Shown here piece after piece: positions 24,488 to 33,701 of a stretch of 48,212 bases of DNA. The notes beneath the pieces were generated by a model. That model was not told the DNA's origin, did no database searches, and worked only from the letters and a program-made list of their open reading frames with translations. The DNA lies in the IMG/VR virus record IMGVR_UViG_3300045136_000119, positions 1-48,212 of that record; one strand, given 5' to 3'. Source of the DNA: a virus. Each line of letters opens with the position of its first letter. Position 1 is the stretch's first letter. The position numbers were made by a program, and so were the translations under genes.

Positions 24488-25230
24488 TTTTTGTCTTCTT
24501 TCTTTTGTTTATGTATCAATTTAATAGCATTAGATCTATTTGTTTTTGATTGTTCTAAAGATTTTTTACGATATTCATTTATCTCATTTAAATTAATTAA
24601 AATATTCGTATCATAATGAAATATCCAACCTTTAAATTTTCCAGATGTCATTATAGAAAAATATTGCGTTTTTTCGCTTTGATAAATTTTATCACATAAT
24701 GTATGATTAGATAATCCTAAGTTTAATTCTCTAAAATCATTTAATTTTATTATTTCATTATTATTTGTGATTATCAAAACTGGTTTATTACGCTTTAACG
24801 ATTTAGATAATTTTTTACGTTGTTCTTCAGTTAATGGTTTTCCTTTTTTTGCTTTACTTACTGCTAATCTGCAATTTTCTGATGGTTGATAACCTTTTAA
24901 AGTTTCACTCAACACGCGTCTTGATAATTCATATAATTTAGATTTTGGTTTATATCTTTTTTGATTTTTGTTATTTATCGCATTAAATATTGATAATGCG
25001 TGCGCCATTTTTCTTTTATTTATGCCATTAGTCATTTTCACCAATAGCAAATGCGCTATATAATGTTCTCTTGCTGTTAATCTAACAACATTAGATTGAT
25101 CATTTGATCCACCTAATGATAATGGAATAATATGATGTTTTTCACTATAATCAGAAGATGGTATTTTTATTTTTAATCTTTTGTTTATTAAATTGAAATA
25201 CCATCTTCTATACTTATTTTCTAAAAACAC
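24484..25230 (-). CDS. HNH homing endonuclease
   Basis: 248 residues, with a GTG start and only a poor ribosome site. Residues 31-65 carry the HNH pattern: E-K-H-H-I-I-P-L-S-L-G-G, then N-V-V-R-L-T-A-R-E-H-Y-I-A-H-L-L. Residues 115-145 (K-A-K-K-G-K-P-L-T-E-E-Q-R-K-K-L-S) are a NUMOD3-like DNA-binding segment, and the C-terminus is basic. It lies 8 bases after an apparently intact structural-type gene and is coupled to a second endonuclease. It cuts DNA at a specific target, most likely an allele of this locus lacking the insertion. Confidence 0.8.
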   Translation of the reverse strand: MFLENKYRRWYFNLINKRLKIKIPSSDYSEKHHIIPLSLGGSNDQSNVVRLTAREHYIAHLLLVKMTNGINKRKMAHALSIFNAINNKNQKRYKPKSKLYELSRRVLSETLKGYQPSENCRLAVSKAKKGKPLTEEQRKKLSKSLKRNKPVLIITNNNEIIKLNDFRELNLGLSNHTLCDKIYQSEKTQYFSIMTSGKFKGWIFHYDTNILINLNEINEYRKKSLEQSKTNRSNAIKLIHKQKKEDKK

Positions 25231-25238
25231 TCATTTGA

Positions 25239-25673
25239 TTAAATTTTAAACTCTTTTGTTGCTTTATCTAATGTTGCTTCTGCTGGATTAGTAAATTCTG
25301 AGCCAACAATGGTGTCATCAACAACTTTACTATCTTTGATTGATGATAATGATGCACGAGCACCAGCAGGTCTTTTAACTTTGATAAAGTTATAATGAAA
25401 GAAATCCAATGCATTGAGACCGTTGGATAGTCTAGATTGTGATAAAAGTTCCCATAACGGATATTTATCAGCATGTGGTGACATTAGAATCTTTTTTAAT
25501 CGTCCTTTATCAATCTCAGCAAGTGATGCAATATCTATATAATGTAATGTTCCATCTTCATCACGTTTAACAACAGCAACTTCACGTAAAAGACCACTGT
25601 CATCAATATCTATTAATTCAACATGATTAATATTAGTTTTTTGACCAACTATTTGATTTGTTTTAGATGCCAT
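25239..25673 (-). CDS. Small conserved-type phage protein, probably abundant
   Basis: 144 residues, AGGAG before the ATG. It is soluble, with strands early (V-E-L-I-D-I-D-D-S-G-L-L-R-E-V-A-V-V-K-R), a helical centre (L-L-S-Q-S-R-L-S-N-G-L-N-A-L-D-F-F-H) and a Ser/Thr-rich tail. I recall similar proteins with an 'L-S-N-G-x-N-A-L' segment in marine T4-like phages, but no function. Its codons are more G+C-rich than those of its neighbours, and two late boxes lie upstream, so I infer high late expression, perhaps a virion protein. Confidence 0.5.
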   Translation of the reverse strand: MASKTNQIVGQKTNINHVELIDIDDSGLLREVAVVKRDEDGTLHYIDIASLAEIDKGRLKKILMSPHADKYPLWELLSQSRLSNGLNALDFFHYNFIKVKRPAGARASLSSIKDSKVVDDTIVGSEFTNPAEATLDKATKEFKI

Positions 25674-25701
25674 AAAATTTTCTCCTATAATTAAAAATAT
25701 T

Positions 25702-25730
25702 CTATTTATAAATAGACATTTTTATTTATA
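25702..25730 (-). promoter_or_regulatory. Tandem late promoter boxes, one inside a palindrome
   Basis: Two exact TATAAATA boxes on the - strand, at 25703-25710 and 25723-25730, lie 30 and 50 bases before the start codon at 25673. The first is part of a 14-base perfect palindrome (25702-25715). Twin late boxes are unusual in this window and suggest strong expression. Confidence 0.55.
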
Positions 25731-25749
25731 GTTGGTCCAATGACATTTT

Positions 25750-26769
25750 TTAGTAAACTATTAAATTTCTAAGCGATTTTAGTTTTTCTTTAGTTTTTTC
25801 ATTGAGATCATTTTTATCTTTTTGAATATTTTTATATTCACTATTTAAATGTGTCGAACTTAACATATCTACATAAATTTGGGAATTTTCTGCAATCTTT
25901 TTTAATTCATATTTTCCTAAAAATTTATTAAAATGAAAAAAACTAAATTTTCCATGATTTTGGATTTCGAAATCTATCGTTTCTTTTATTATTTGTTTTA
26001 TATCATCTGGCTGACATTCTAGATCCATTAATAATTGATTTTCTTTCCACAATTTTCCTACGTTCATTTTTAATTCTTCACCTGAAATATCATCTTTTAT
26101 TGACCATTCTTCATTAAAAATTTGTGTTTTCGTATAGTCATCTTCATATGCTTTTCTTATTTTCGTTGAACGAAGCCGTGGATACGCAGACATAACATTA
26201 TCTCCAGGATCACCTCTAAAACATTTTTCAAAAATAAAATAATTTGCATCTATTTCTTCTGGATAAATAGGTTTATCTTTATCTGGATTTAAAATCCTGA
26301 CATTATTATATCTAAGTAATTGTTTAAAATCATTATCTCCTGATAAAATAAATGTTTCATCTTCTTTAATATCTTTATATTTTTGACAAAAACCAGCAAT
26401 GAGATCGTCACCTTCTAAATTTGGATGTGATAAACATATTAAACTTGTATGTTCTCTCACTAAAGTTTCAAAATCAGCTACTAAACCAAAAACATATTCC
26501 ATGAATGAACTTTTTGCTCTATTTGCTTTATATATTCTTTTAGAAACACAATTATCACTTTTTGTGTATTTTTTTCTCCAATTATCTCTACCTTCGAATA
26601 CAGTGGCAATTTGGTCAGGTTTTATTTTTCTAAAATATTTTAATAATGTGTTCAATGTGGTATGCATTGCTAATCCTGCTGCATCTTTCGGATCTACATT
26701 TTTTATTGCGCATTGTGCAGCAGCAATTCTATAAATTAAGTTTGGTGTATCTACTATAAGTCTTTTCAT
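25750..26769 (-). CDS. 5'-3' exonuclease / RNase H of the FEN family
   Basis: 339 residues (T4 Rnh: 305). Metal-binding acidic motifs are present in order: I-V-D-T-P (Asp 7), V-F-E-G-R-D-N-W, N-L-E-G-D-D-L-I-A-G, L-S-G-D-N-D-F-K-Q-L, and R-G-D-P-G-D-N-V before the helix-hairpin region. It removes RNA primers and 5' flaps on the lagging strand. There is no ribosome site, but the stop of the upstream gene is 9 bases away, so translation is probably coupled. The position in the polymerase-clamp transcript fits. Confidence 0.88.
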   Translation of the reverse strand: MKRLIVDTPNLIYRIAAAQCAIKNVDPKDAAGLAMHTTLNTLLKYFRKIKPDQIATVFEGRDNWRKKYTKSDNCVSKRIYKANRAKSSFMEYVFGLVADFETLVREHTSLICLSHPNLEGDDLIAGFCQKYKDIKEDETFILSGDNDFKQLLRYNNVRILNPDKDKPIYPEEIDANYFIFEKCFRGDPGDNVMSAYPRLRSTKIRKAYEDDYTKTQIFNEEWSIKDDISGEELKMNVGKLWKENQLLMDLECQPDDIKQIIKETIDFEIQNHGKFSFFHFNKFLGKYELKKIAENSQIYVDMLSSTHLNSEYKNIQKDKNDLNEKTKEKLKSLRNLIVY

Positions 26770-26778
26770 AAAATAAAT

Positions 26779-27270
26779 TTATCTTTTTAATATTGTATCG
26801 GTTGATAAAAGAGGATGAGCATCACTTACAACTTCTTCATCATGTCCTGGGAATTCTTCAGGTTTTAATTGACAGCCAACTAAGAATAACATTGCAGTTT
26901 CTTCTTCTGTTGTTGCAACAATTCCATGTCTATTTACATTTTTAATAAATGCATCATTCCATTTCATCTCCATTCTAATTCGGTTATCTTGACCTATACC
27001 ATTTGAAATTAAAATTAATGTTGGTTCATCTAATTTTTTTATGATATTATCTATATCGTGTAATATTTTATTAAATTTATCTTTTTGGGTTAATTTTTTA
27101 CCATTATTATTTGTGATTTTTTTACTATTAGTTTTAGCAACAGTCATACTTTTGAGAGCTAAAATATCTTTTTTAATTTTTTTCTTTAATTCTTTCTTAT
27201 TTTTTTCTTGTTTTACATCATTTTCTTTATTTTTCTTTTCCTTTTTTGACATAGAATAATTCTCCTTCAT
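26779..27270 (-). CDS. Unknown protein with a Lys-rich start
   Basis: 163 residues. The first 60 are extremely rich in Lys and Asn, probably disordered and nucleic-acid-binding; the rest (residues 65-163) has a compact mixed fold (P-T-L-I-L-I-S-N-G-I-G-Q-D-N-R-I-R-M-E-M-K-W-N-D-A-F) ending in an acidic tail. It overlaps the upstream gene by 4 bases (ATGA). The operon has clamp, polymerase and RNase H, so a replication or late-transcription accessory role is likely but not shown. A second ATG at residue 7 (MSKKEKK) could be the real start. Confidence 0.45.
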   Translation of the reverse strand: MKENYSMSKKEKKNKENDVKQEKNKKELKKKIKKDILALKSMTVAKTNSKKITNNNGKKLTQKDKFNKILHDIDNIIKKLDEPTLILISNGIGQDNRIRMEMKWNDAFIKNVNRHGIVATTEEETAMLFLVGCQLKPEEFPGHDEEVVSDAHPLLSTDTILKR

Positions 27271-27677
27271 TTTATTAAATTAGCATTTTGTTTTGCTATT
27301 TTTACATTATTTAACATGTTCTTTTTCAATTCATTTAATAATGAACTATCTATTAAAAACGTACATATTTTATGTAATAAATCATTAATAGGTGTTTCAA
27401 TAATTTCATTATTTGTTAAAAAGAACGAATATTCTTTATTATTAATAGTTAAATAAAATTTATGCATATTGTTTTCTATAGAATATCCAAACTGTGTTGG
27501 TAACCAATCAACTGACAATTTTTGTTCTTCAATTATAGTTTCTAATAAAGTATTTAAATTTAATATAATAGATTTATTAAATATCATTTCATCTGATTCA
27601 TTATAATTTTGACTTAATAATTCATTTTTAAAAATATTATGAATTTTTGATAATTCTGTTAACTGTGTTTTATTCAT
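27267..27677 (-). CDS. Unknown protein after the sliding clamp
   Basis: 136 residues from the ATG at 27677 (MNKTQLTELSK). An open frame extends 24 codons further up into the clamp gene, but GGAGG 12 bases before this ATG, inside the clamp gene's end, makes 27677 the better start. The protein is helical with strands in the middle (K-F-Y-L-T-I-N-N-K-E-Y-S-F-F-L) and no known motif. In T4 the clamp is followed by clamp-loader genes; this protein has no P-loop and is not a recognisable gp62. Confidence 0.45.
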   Translation of the reverse strand: MNKTQLTELSKIHNIFKNELLSQNYNESDEMIFNKSIILNLNTLLETIIEEQKLSVDWLPTQFGYSIENNMHKFYLTINNKEYSFFLTNNEIIETPINDLLHKICTFLIDSSLLNELKKNMLNNVKIAKQNANLIK

Positions 27678-27684
27678 ATATGAA

Positions 27685-28416
27685 TTAAACCTCCACTTGT
27701 GGAATAATAGTACATGTATGCTCACCAGCAATTGTCGATATTGTTCCAAGTTCGCCTATAATAATATCAATAATATTATCATTATTAATAGATAATTTTA
27801 ATAATGGAATAAAAATATTAGCATCATAATAATGAACGAATATATTTGATGTTTGATCATTTTGTTCATTTATCCAAATTGGTCTATTTTCTAATTTTAG
27901 AGAAAAAACATCATTGTTTACATCATAACATTCAATCGTACATTCATTAGATCTATTATTAACGATTACTTTTTTTGCACCCATTACTCTAACAGCACCA
28001 GTAATGTTTTCTAATTCTTCTTTCGTTATTTGCAATAACCAATTTGCTGGGTCATTAATACCTTTTGGGGCTTTCATTAAATTTGGTGACATACATCTAA
28101 ATTGGATCTTAGATGATATGTTTGATAATTCTAATTGTGATATTTCTTTTTTATCATTTTCTTTTGCAATTATTGAAAAATCTTTTCCATTCTTAAGCAA
28201 ATTTAATCTAGCATTAAGAATTCCAAGTCTTGACAGACATATTTTATTATCCTGAAAATCAGATATTCCATTTTGAGAAAGTAAAATACATGATTTTTCA
28301 TCATTGATACCACTTATTTTTCCATCTTCAATTAATACCATATCTATATGAAGTGGTATACATATATTAATCAATTCTTCTATTTTTTTAATACTTTCAT
28401 TTGATAATTTTATCAT
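27685..28416 (-). CDS. Sliding clamp, gp45 type
   Basis: 243 residues (T4 gp45: 228). Similarity is weak but runs along the chain: the start I-K-L-S-N-E-S-I-K-K-I-E-E-L, the middle L-Q-I-T-K-E-E-L-E-N-I-T-G-A-V-R-V-M-G (gp45: a helix then strand in the second domain), and the end I-A-G-E-H-T-C-T-I-I-P (gp45: E-G-E-H-A-N). It would form the trimeric ring that tethers the polymerase and, in T4, activates late promoters. It starts 3 bases after the polymerase stop, a fitting neighbour. No other clamp candidate is in the window. Confidence 0.7.
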   Translation of the reverse strand: MIKLSNESIKKIEELINICIPLHIDMVLIEDGKISGINDEKSCILLSQNGISDFQDNKICLSRLGILNARLNLLKNGKDFSIIAKENDKKEISQLELSNISSKIQFRCMSPNLMKAPKGINDPANWLLQITKEELENITGAVRVMGAKKVIVNNRSNECTIECYDVNNDVFSLKLENRPIWINEQNDQTSNIFVHYYDANIFIPLLKLSINNDNIIDIIIGELGTISTIAGEHTCTIIPQVEV

Positions 28417-28418
28417 AA

Positions 28419-31289
28419 TTAATATACTATTATTTTGTTTAATAATGTTCTTTGAAATGTTGGGACATCATATCCTAATGCATTAAATATTCCTTCTAAT
28501 TTTGCATCAATCATTTTAGTTTCTGTTTCCTCTTTATCTATAACAAAATTATTAAACCATTTTGGAAATTTTGTTAAATCACTTGGAATTGCAATACTTT
28601 TGAAACCTTCAGCATTTGGCTTTAAATAAAAAATTAAAACTTTATCTCCAGATTTTAAAATTTTTGCACCTTTGCCTTCAATTTTTTGAACATATTCATT
28701 GTAATTAATAGAAGCTCTAACATGTCCAGGAAGATTAACTTTTCTTTTTCCTGTTTTTTCTAATCTTGTCCATTCATCATAAAACATATCTAAATTATTT
28801 ACTGCTTTAGCAATGCCAATAGCTATTAAATTCTTGTCGTTTTTAAATAAAGTTTTTCTAGAATTATTAATAAATGTTTCTAATTCATTATATGACTTAC
28901 CATCTAAAACCATATTTAATACATCTTTAAGAAATTTTTGAATTATTTTAGGTGTATCAGATTTTTTTATTTCTGATCCCATTGCTTTTAATTTATCAAC
29001 TGGTTTTCCCTCTTGATCAACAACTCTAATAATATATTTCTTTTTAGCTTGGAATAGTCCTCTAATACCAACAATTTCTCTAACTGCTCTAATTAAATTA
29101 TCATAATTTTCATTACACAAAAAAGCATCTTTCATAAAATTTTGAAATGAAGAATTGATAAAATTAGCGGTTTCATCTGCTATTCGTATTGCTTCTTCTT
29201 TGTTTTTTGCGTTTGTTTTAAAATAAACAGAATCGGTGTCACCATATATAATAACTGGGCAATCAGTTGTATAAATGTGGTTAACTTTACCTTCACTATC
29301 AACTTCTGACGTTTTATTTAATTCATAAAATTTATTTGTAATATATTTTCCAGCCATCCTAATCATATGTGATGTTATTTGTCTGCCTGTTGCTGTTACA
29401 GATGCACCCATACGTTCATCAAAAAATCTAAACCAAACATTTAATAATGCTCCATATGTAGAATTAAGCTGGATTTTTTTTGTATTTTGTAATAAATCAT
29501 ACTTAGAAATCATTTCTTTTGCATAATTTATTTCGTTTTCATTTTTATTATCTTGTTTTTCCAATTCGGCCAATTTATTTAACCATTCTTTTTTATGTGT
29601 TTGTAATTTTTTTCTTTCATTAAACCACTCAGTCAATACAGCAGGAATTACTCCCATATCATTACTTTGATCAAAAACTGTTCCATACGCAGATATTGCC
29701 CATTTATTTTCTTTAAGAATATTTTTCCATTCTTTTCCAGTAGCTTCGTATTTTTCACCATTTTCTAAAACTAAAATATGTGAAATATTATCTTCTTTAA
29801 ATATTCCATACCAATCATTTTCAAAATCTGTAAACTGTCCTATTATTTTTTCTGGTGAAATGTTTAATGAACGTATACATGATGGATATAGAGAATTAAT
29901 GTCGCAAGATCCTATCCATTCATGTAATCCAATTTTTGGTGTCATAACTATTGCACCTTCAACTTTACCGTGTGATGGTTTTAATTCTTTATCAGAAACT
30001 ATTTTATTCATTTCATGATGTGCATAATTAATAATACCAGTTTCTACAAATTTTACGGTGCCTAATACAGATTCTAGCATGACTGTATTATCATGTGCCA
30101 TTTGATTTGCTAAAGCAATAAAATTAAATTTTTCATCTAATTTGTGAAGAATTTGAACATCTCGAATGTTATAAAGAATAAATTTATAAAATGATATTTT
30201 TATAACTTCTTGATTTACTTCGTCATATTCTTTTAATAATTCTTCATTGCTATTATTCTTTTTAATTTCACGTTTTATTATTTCTCTTTTGATTTCTGCG
30301 GCAAGTTTTTGATTATCAATGCTTGATTTTCTATTTTTATAATCTTTTAATATAATTTTTATGTCTTTTTCTGAATAATTTGATAAATCTGGACAAAATG
30401 TACCATTATATAATTCTTCAAGTGTACCATCATATTCTAATTTTGGAATTTCCAATTCTTCATCTGCGATTGATGCCAACGACCATGAAGTTCTTCCTTC
30501 AAATGTGAATTTTTTAAATAATTGAAGATAGTCCAAATGAATTCGTCCACTTAATTTAACAGTAATATTTTTAATGCCAAATTTTTCAATTTCTTTGAAT
30601 TTAGGATAATCTGCACCTGGAAAACACCAACGCTGTGTCATTTTTTTACCTAATACCATTTCGGTTCTTTTTATTAAATATGGTATATCAAAAAAATCAG
30701 AGTTCCATCCACTTAATAAATCACAATCTTCTATAATTTCTAATGTTGTTAATAATAATTCATATTCGGATGAAACAATTATTAAATTTGAATTAATGTC
30801 CGACGTTAAATCAGAAAAAATATTAGCTGAGCTATCTTTTAATCCCCTTGGAGGAACAGCAACAGTAACATATTCATCTAGCCATTGTAAATAGATAGTT
30901 ATAACATTAATTGGTGCATATGGATTATCAGGTGAACTGAATCCTAAATTTTGTTGATAATCAACTTCAATATCAATAAAACAATAATGTAATTTTGGTG
31001 CATCTTTTTTATAATATTTTTCCATCAATATTTTATCAAGTGGAGAAATATCAGATTCATACTTAATTTTATATTTTTGCGCTGTTTTTTCAAATTCGGC
31101 GTAATTTTCAAAATCAAGTCTTGTTAATTTTTTGTTATCGAGGGATATGAATTTTCCATTTTCATCTTCTATATAAAAATAATAAGGGCAATTATAAACC
31201 TTTTTTAATCGCCCTTCTTCTGAACGTTCCCATATTATAACTTTTTCTCTATTATAATCGATTATTCCGCTTATATAATTGCTAGACAT
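28419..31289 (-). CDS. Family B replicative DNA polymerase, gp43 type
   Basis: 956 residues (T4 gp43: 898). Proofreading motifs: F-I-D-I-E (D106, E108), S-G-W-N-S-D-F-F-D near 190, and Y-N-I-R-D near 370. Polymerase motifs: S-C-D-I-N-S-L-Y-P-S near 460 (motif A), K-I-Q-L-N-S-T-Y-G near 605 (motif B) and I-Y-G-D-T-D-S near 683 (motif C). The start I-S-G-I-I-D-Y-N-R is typical for the gp43 type, and the C-terminal residues probably bind the clamp. All catalytic residues are intact. It is 5 bases after the DsbA-like gene and 3 bases before the clamp gene. Confidence 0.96.
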   Translation of the reverse strand: MSSNYISGIIDYNREKVIIWERSEEGRLKKVYNCPYYFYIEDENGKFISLDNKKLTRLDFENYAEFEKTAQKYKIKYESDISPLDKILMEKYYKKDAPKLHYCFIDIEVDYQQNLGFSSPDNPYAPINVITIYLQWLDEYVTVAVPPRGLKDSSANIFSDLTSDINSNLIIVSSEYELLLTTLEIIEDCDLLSGWNSDFFDIPYLIKRTEMVLGKKMTQRWCFPGADYPKFKEIEKFGIKNITVKLSGRIHLDYLQLFKKFTFEGRTSWSLASIADEELEIPKLEYDGTLEELYNGTFCPDLSNYSEKDIKIILKDYKNRKSSIDNQKLAAEIKREIIKREIKKNNSNEELLKEYDEVNQEVIKISFYKFILYNIRDVQILHKLDEKFNFIALANQMAHDNTVMLESVLGTVKFVETGIINYAHHEMNKIVSDKELKPSHGKVEGAIVMTPKIGLHEWIGSCDINSLYPSCIRSLNISPEKIIGQFTDFENDWYGIFKEDNISHILVLENGEKYEATGKEWKNILKENKWAISAYGTVFDQSNDMGVIPAVLTEWFNERKKLQTHKKEWLNKLAELEKQDNKNENEINYAKEMISKYDLLQNTKKIQLNSTYGALLNVWFRFFDERMGASVTATGRQITSHMIRMAGKYITNKFYELNKTSEVDSEGKVNHIYTTDCPVIIYGDTDSVYFKTNAKNKEEAIRIADETANFINSSFQNFMKDAFLCNENYDNLIRAVREIVGIRGLFQAKKKYIIRVVDQEGKPVDKLKAMGSEIKKSDTPKIIQKFLKDVLNMVLDGKSYNELETFINNSRKTLFKNDKNLIAIGIAKAVNNLDMFYDEWTRLEKTGKRKVNLPGHVRASINYNEYVQKIEGKGAKILKSGDKVLIFYLKPNAEGFKSIAIPSDLTKFPKWFNNFVIDKEETETKMIDAKLEGIFNALGYDVPTFQRTLLNKIIVY

Positions 31290-31294
31290 TATTT

Positions 31295-31603
31295 TTAATT
31301 GCTAATTTTGTTTCCTGTTAAAAGTTCAATAACCATTTCTAATTCTTCAGCTTCCATTTGTATTTCTGTAAAATTATTATTGTAATACATTTTAACAAGT
31401 TGATTAAATTTTTTACCTTTAATACCTAATTTGTCAATTGCTTCATCTCTTAAATTTTTTATTGATTCGTTTTCATCAGCTATTCTTGTTTTGCAACGAA
31501 CAGCTTCATCAATAAAACCTTGAAGTTTTGCTCTATCAGATGGATTATTTAAAATGTCAATTAAACTTCTAAACTGTGTTTTTTGTTTTTTAGTGCGTGC
31601 CAT
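31295..31603 (-). CDS. DsbA-like double-stranded-DNA-binding protein
   Basis: 102 residues (T4 DsbA: 89). The helical core L-Q-G-F-I-D-E-A-V-R-C-K-T-R-I-A-D-E-N-E, then L-R-D-E-A-I-D-K-L-G-I-K-G-K-K-F-N-Q-L-V, closely follows T4 DsbA (E-A-S-D-H-K-L-K-I ... D-E-L-G-V-D-G-K-M-F-N). That protein binds double-stranded DNA and modulates late transcription. ATG with AGGAG upstream. It heads the polymerase-clamp transcript; a 65-base AT-rich gap separates it from the upstream gene, so a promoter may lie there. Confidence 0.75.
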   Translation of the reverse strand: MARTKKQKTQFRSLIDILNNPSDRAKLQGFIDEAVRCKTRIADENESIKNLRDEAIDKLGIKGKKFNQLVKMYYNNNFTEIQMEAEELEMVIELLTGNKISN

Positions 31604-31668
31604 AAAATATACTCCTTTTGATTAAGAAAGAAATAAAGAATTTTTTAAAATATATTTAAATTTATTTT

Positions 31669-32106
31669 TTAATGAACGTATAATGACCCTATTTCTCCAG
31701 GTTCGACAATTATCGTAGACATTAAAAATGATTCAAACCTTTTTCTTTTACCTTTTAAACTTGATAATTTTACTATATAAAATTTTAAAAGATCAGTTAA
31801 ATTCCAATTTTTTGTATGTTCTATTAAATAATTATCTATTATATTATCTGAAATAATAAATTTATATCTAGGATTATATTCCCAGATGATTCCATATTGC
31901 TTATTTGAAGAATTATTTATTTCTGATAATTTATCTTCTAAAAAAAGATTACATGTATTAAAACATTCTATATAATCTTCAAATGGCTCAGATAGCATTA
32001 TTATTTCATATATATTTGGAAAATAAAAACATAAATCATCATTTTGATAATCTTTCGATAATGGCATCATCTGAACACTATATCTATAAGTCGTTTTCTT
32101 ATTCAT
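31669..32106 (-). CDS. Unknown protein
   Basis: 145 residues, unrecognised. It is soluble, aromatic-rich (Y-R-Y-S-V-Q-M-M-P-L-S, C-F-Y-F-P-N-I-Y-E-I), with a basic helix near residue 120 (K-L-S-S-L-K-G-K-R-K-R-F-E-S-F). A strand-helix mix, no Cys pair or P-loop. It lies 15 bases after the acidic unknown gene upstream and probably shares its transcript. No function can be given. Confidence 0.4.
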   Translation of the reverse strand: MNKKTTYRYSVQMMPLSKDYQNDDLCFYFPNIYEIIMLSEPFEDYIECFNTCNLFLEDKLSEINNSSNKQYGIIWEYNPRYKFIISDNIIDNYLIEHTKNWNLTDLLKFYIVKLSSLKGKRKRFESFLMSTIIVEPGEIGSLYVH

Positions 32107-32121
32107 ATATTATTTGTTATT

Positions 32122-32634
32122 TTAATGCACAAGTGTTTCTTTTTCTTGGTGGATTATGTCTATTAAATTTTCTTTTCTCGAAATAACAAAAACTTTAATT
32201 TCTAATCCATTTTTAATTTTTAAAGGTGATAAAAAATTTGTTTCTTCTTCATTTTCATCATAACTGTCATCATCGTTAACAATATCTTCATCATCGTCTT
32301 CTGTTTTTTCTTTGTTGTCAATGACTGTTATATATGCTATAGGATTAATGACTTCTTCTAATGTATATTCTTTAAAAAGATTAAATAATTTTTCTATTTT
32401 ACTTGATACTTTATCGTTATTAGGAAAATATTTTTTGTTAAAATAAAATTTAATGTTATAATTATTAAAAATTATAGGATCATTTAAAATTTTTGAAAGT
32501 TCCCCAAATGCTTCTATATCAGAAATAAAATCATTTGATGCTATTGTTATTTTTTCAAATTTATATTTTGGATTATATAATGTATGTATTAAATCACCAT
32601 ATATATTAATTAAATAAAAATATCTCTCATTCAT
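32122..32634 (-). CDS. Unknown protein with an acidic insert
   Basis: 170 residues. Strands and helices at the start (Y-F-Y-L-I-N-I-Y-G-D-L-I), an Asp/Glu-rich loop at about 112-132 (E-D-D-D-E-D-I-V-N-D-D-D-S-Y-D-E), and a strand pair at the end. The start codon overlaps the stop of the zinc-ribbon gene upstream, so they are co-translated. I recognise no domain. The acidic loop could be flexible and bind a basic partner. Confidence 0.4.
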   Translation of the reverse strand: MNERYFYLINIYGDLIHTLYNPKYKFEKITIASNDFISDIEAFGELSKILNDPIIFNNYNIKFYFNKKYFPNNDKVSSKIEKLFNLFKEYTLEEVINPIAYITVIDNKEKTEDDDEDIVNDDDSYDENEEETNFLSPLKIKNGLEIKVFVISRKENLIDIIHQEKETLVH

Positions 32635-33701
32635 TATACTGGACCTAGTATTTTTTTATTTTTATAAGTATTTAAAAATTGCACTCCATTTTTATTATTT
32701 AAATTATATTTCTCTTGTGTAAATAACCCGCCAATATTTGGAATTCTAATTGGAGGAAATGCATCAGAAATTCCAAACTCGCTGATTTCTATTACTAAAT
32801 CATTATCATTTTTAATCATTCTAATATTTGCAACATCATTTATTATTTTATTACAATCACCATAATATGTAAATATTCTATCTGTTATATTCCATGGTTT
32901 ATTTCCTAATAAAAGCATTATATTTGATATTGTTGAATTCACGACAGAATTTAGTGTTAATGAAGTATTTACATCAATAACCAATTCTGTTGAATTGCAT
33001 GTATACAAAAAATACGTTTGATTTCTAAATACAATTTTATTCACATTACCCCATACAGAAGATATATTTCCGCCAAGTGTATTTCTATTAAATGTTAAAG
33101 TTTTTTGAAATACTGGTAATTCTGGAGACACAATAACAATAATCGAAGAATCCTCTAATATAGGAGGTGAAAATAATATTGTATGTGTTGAAACATTTCT
33201 ATTCCAATCTGTTCCTTCAATTACTTCTATACCATTTACAAATACTCTAATATTATCTGTTAAAGTAAATCGTAAAAGTTTTTTTTCTGGTGTATCATCT
33301 AAACCATTGACTTGAGATATTGGCTGATTTTTATTATAAACATATTCTTTATATTCGGTTGATTTAGATTTTACAACATTAAAAATTAAATCTATACTAG
33401 GAACATTATCTATAGATGCTAGAGTTATTTCATTATTTTCACCACTAGATAATGATATAAATTTTTCTTCTTTAATTTCTTGTGTTACAATATTTTTTGT
33501 TCCTCTAGGACGCCAATCTTCTAATCCTGCGACAGAAGAATGTAAAATTCGTCTTTTAACATTTTGTTCATTTATTTTTTGAAGAGTTCCTCGACATCCT
33601 AGTGTTATTGTACACTTGGGAACAAAAAACCTCTTAATATCATTTTCTAATATTATTGTTCTTTTACATGTGTCACATTTATATTCTGAAAAGTTTTTCA
33701 T
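32634..33701 (-). CDS. Zinc-ribbon protein with beta-rich structural domain
   Basis: 355 residues. The start has four Cys, C9-x2-C12 and C30-x5-C36, a zinc ribbon. After a linker (W-R-P-R-G-T at about 63), residues 90-350 are beta-rich: I-R-V-F-V-N-G-I-E-V-I-E-G-T-D-W ... H-T-I-L-F-S-P-P, a pattern of phage fibre or baseplate 'F-V-N-G ... D-Y' modules, then a second strand-rich part with V-F-R-N-Q-T-Y-F-L-Y. I infer a virion protein with a metal-stabilised N-terminus. It overlaps the small membrane protein gene by 4 bases. Confidence 0.5.
   Translation of the reverse strand: MKNFSEYKCDTCKRTIILENDIKRFFVPKCTITLGCRGTLQKINEQNVKRRILHSSVAGLEDWRPRGTKNIVTQEIKEEKFISLSSGENNEITLASIDNVPSIDLIFNVVKSKSTEYKEYVYNKNQPISQVNGLDDTPEKKLLRFTLTDNIRVFVNGIEVIEGTDWNRNVSTHTILFSPPILEDSSIIVIVSPELPVFQKTLTFNRNTLGGNISSVWGNVNKIVFRNQTYFLYTCNSTELVIDVNTSLTLNSVVNSTISNIMLLLGNKPWNITDRIFTYYGDCNKIINDVANIRMIKNDNDLVIEISEFGISDAFPPIRIPNIGGLFTQEKYNLNNKNGVQFLNTYKNKKILGPV

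Noticed and set aside
27267-27677. Assignment as clamp-loader small subunit gp62
   Set aside because: Its position after the clamp fits, but there is no recognisable similarity and no gp44 gene beside it.
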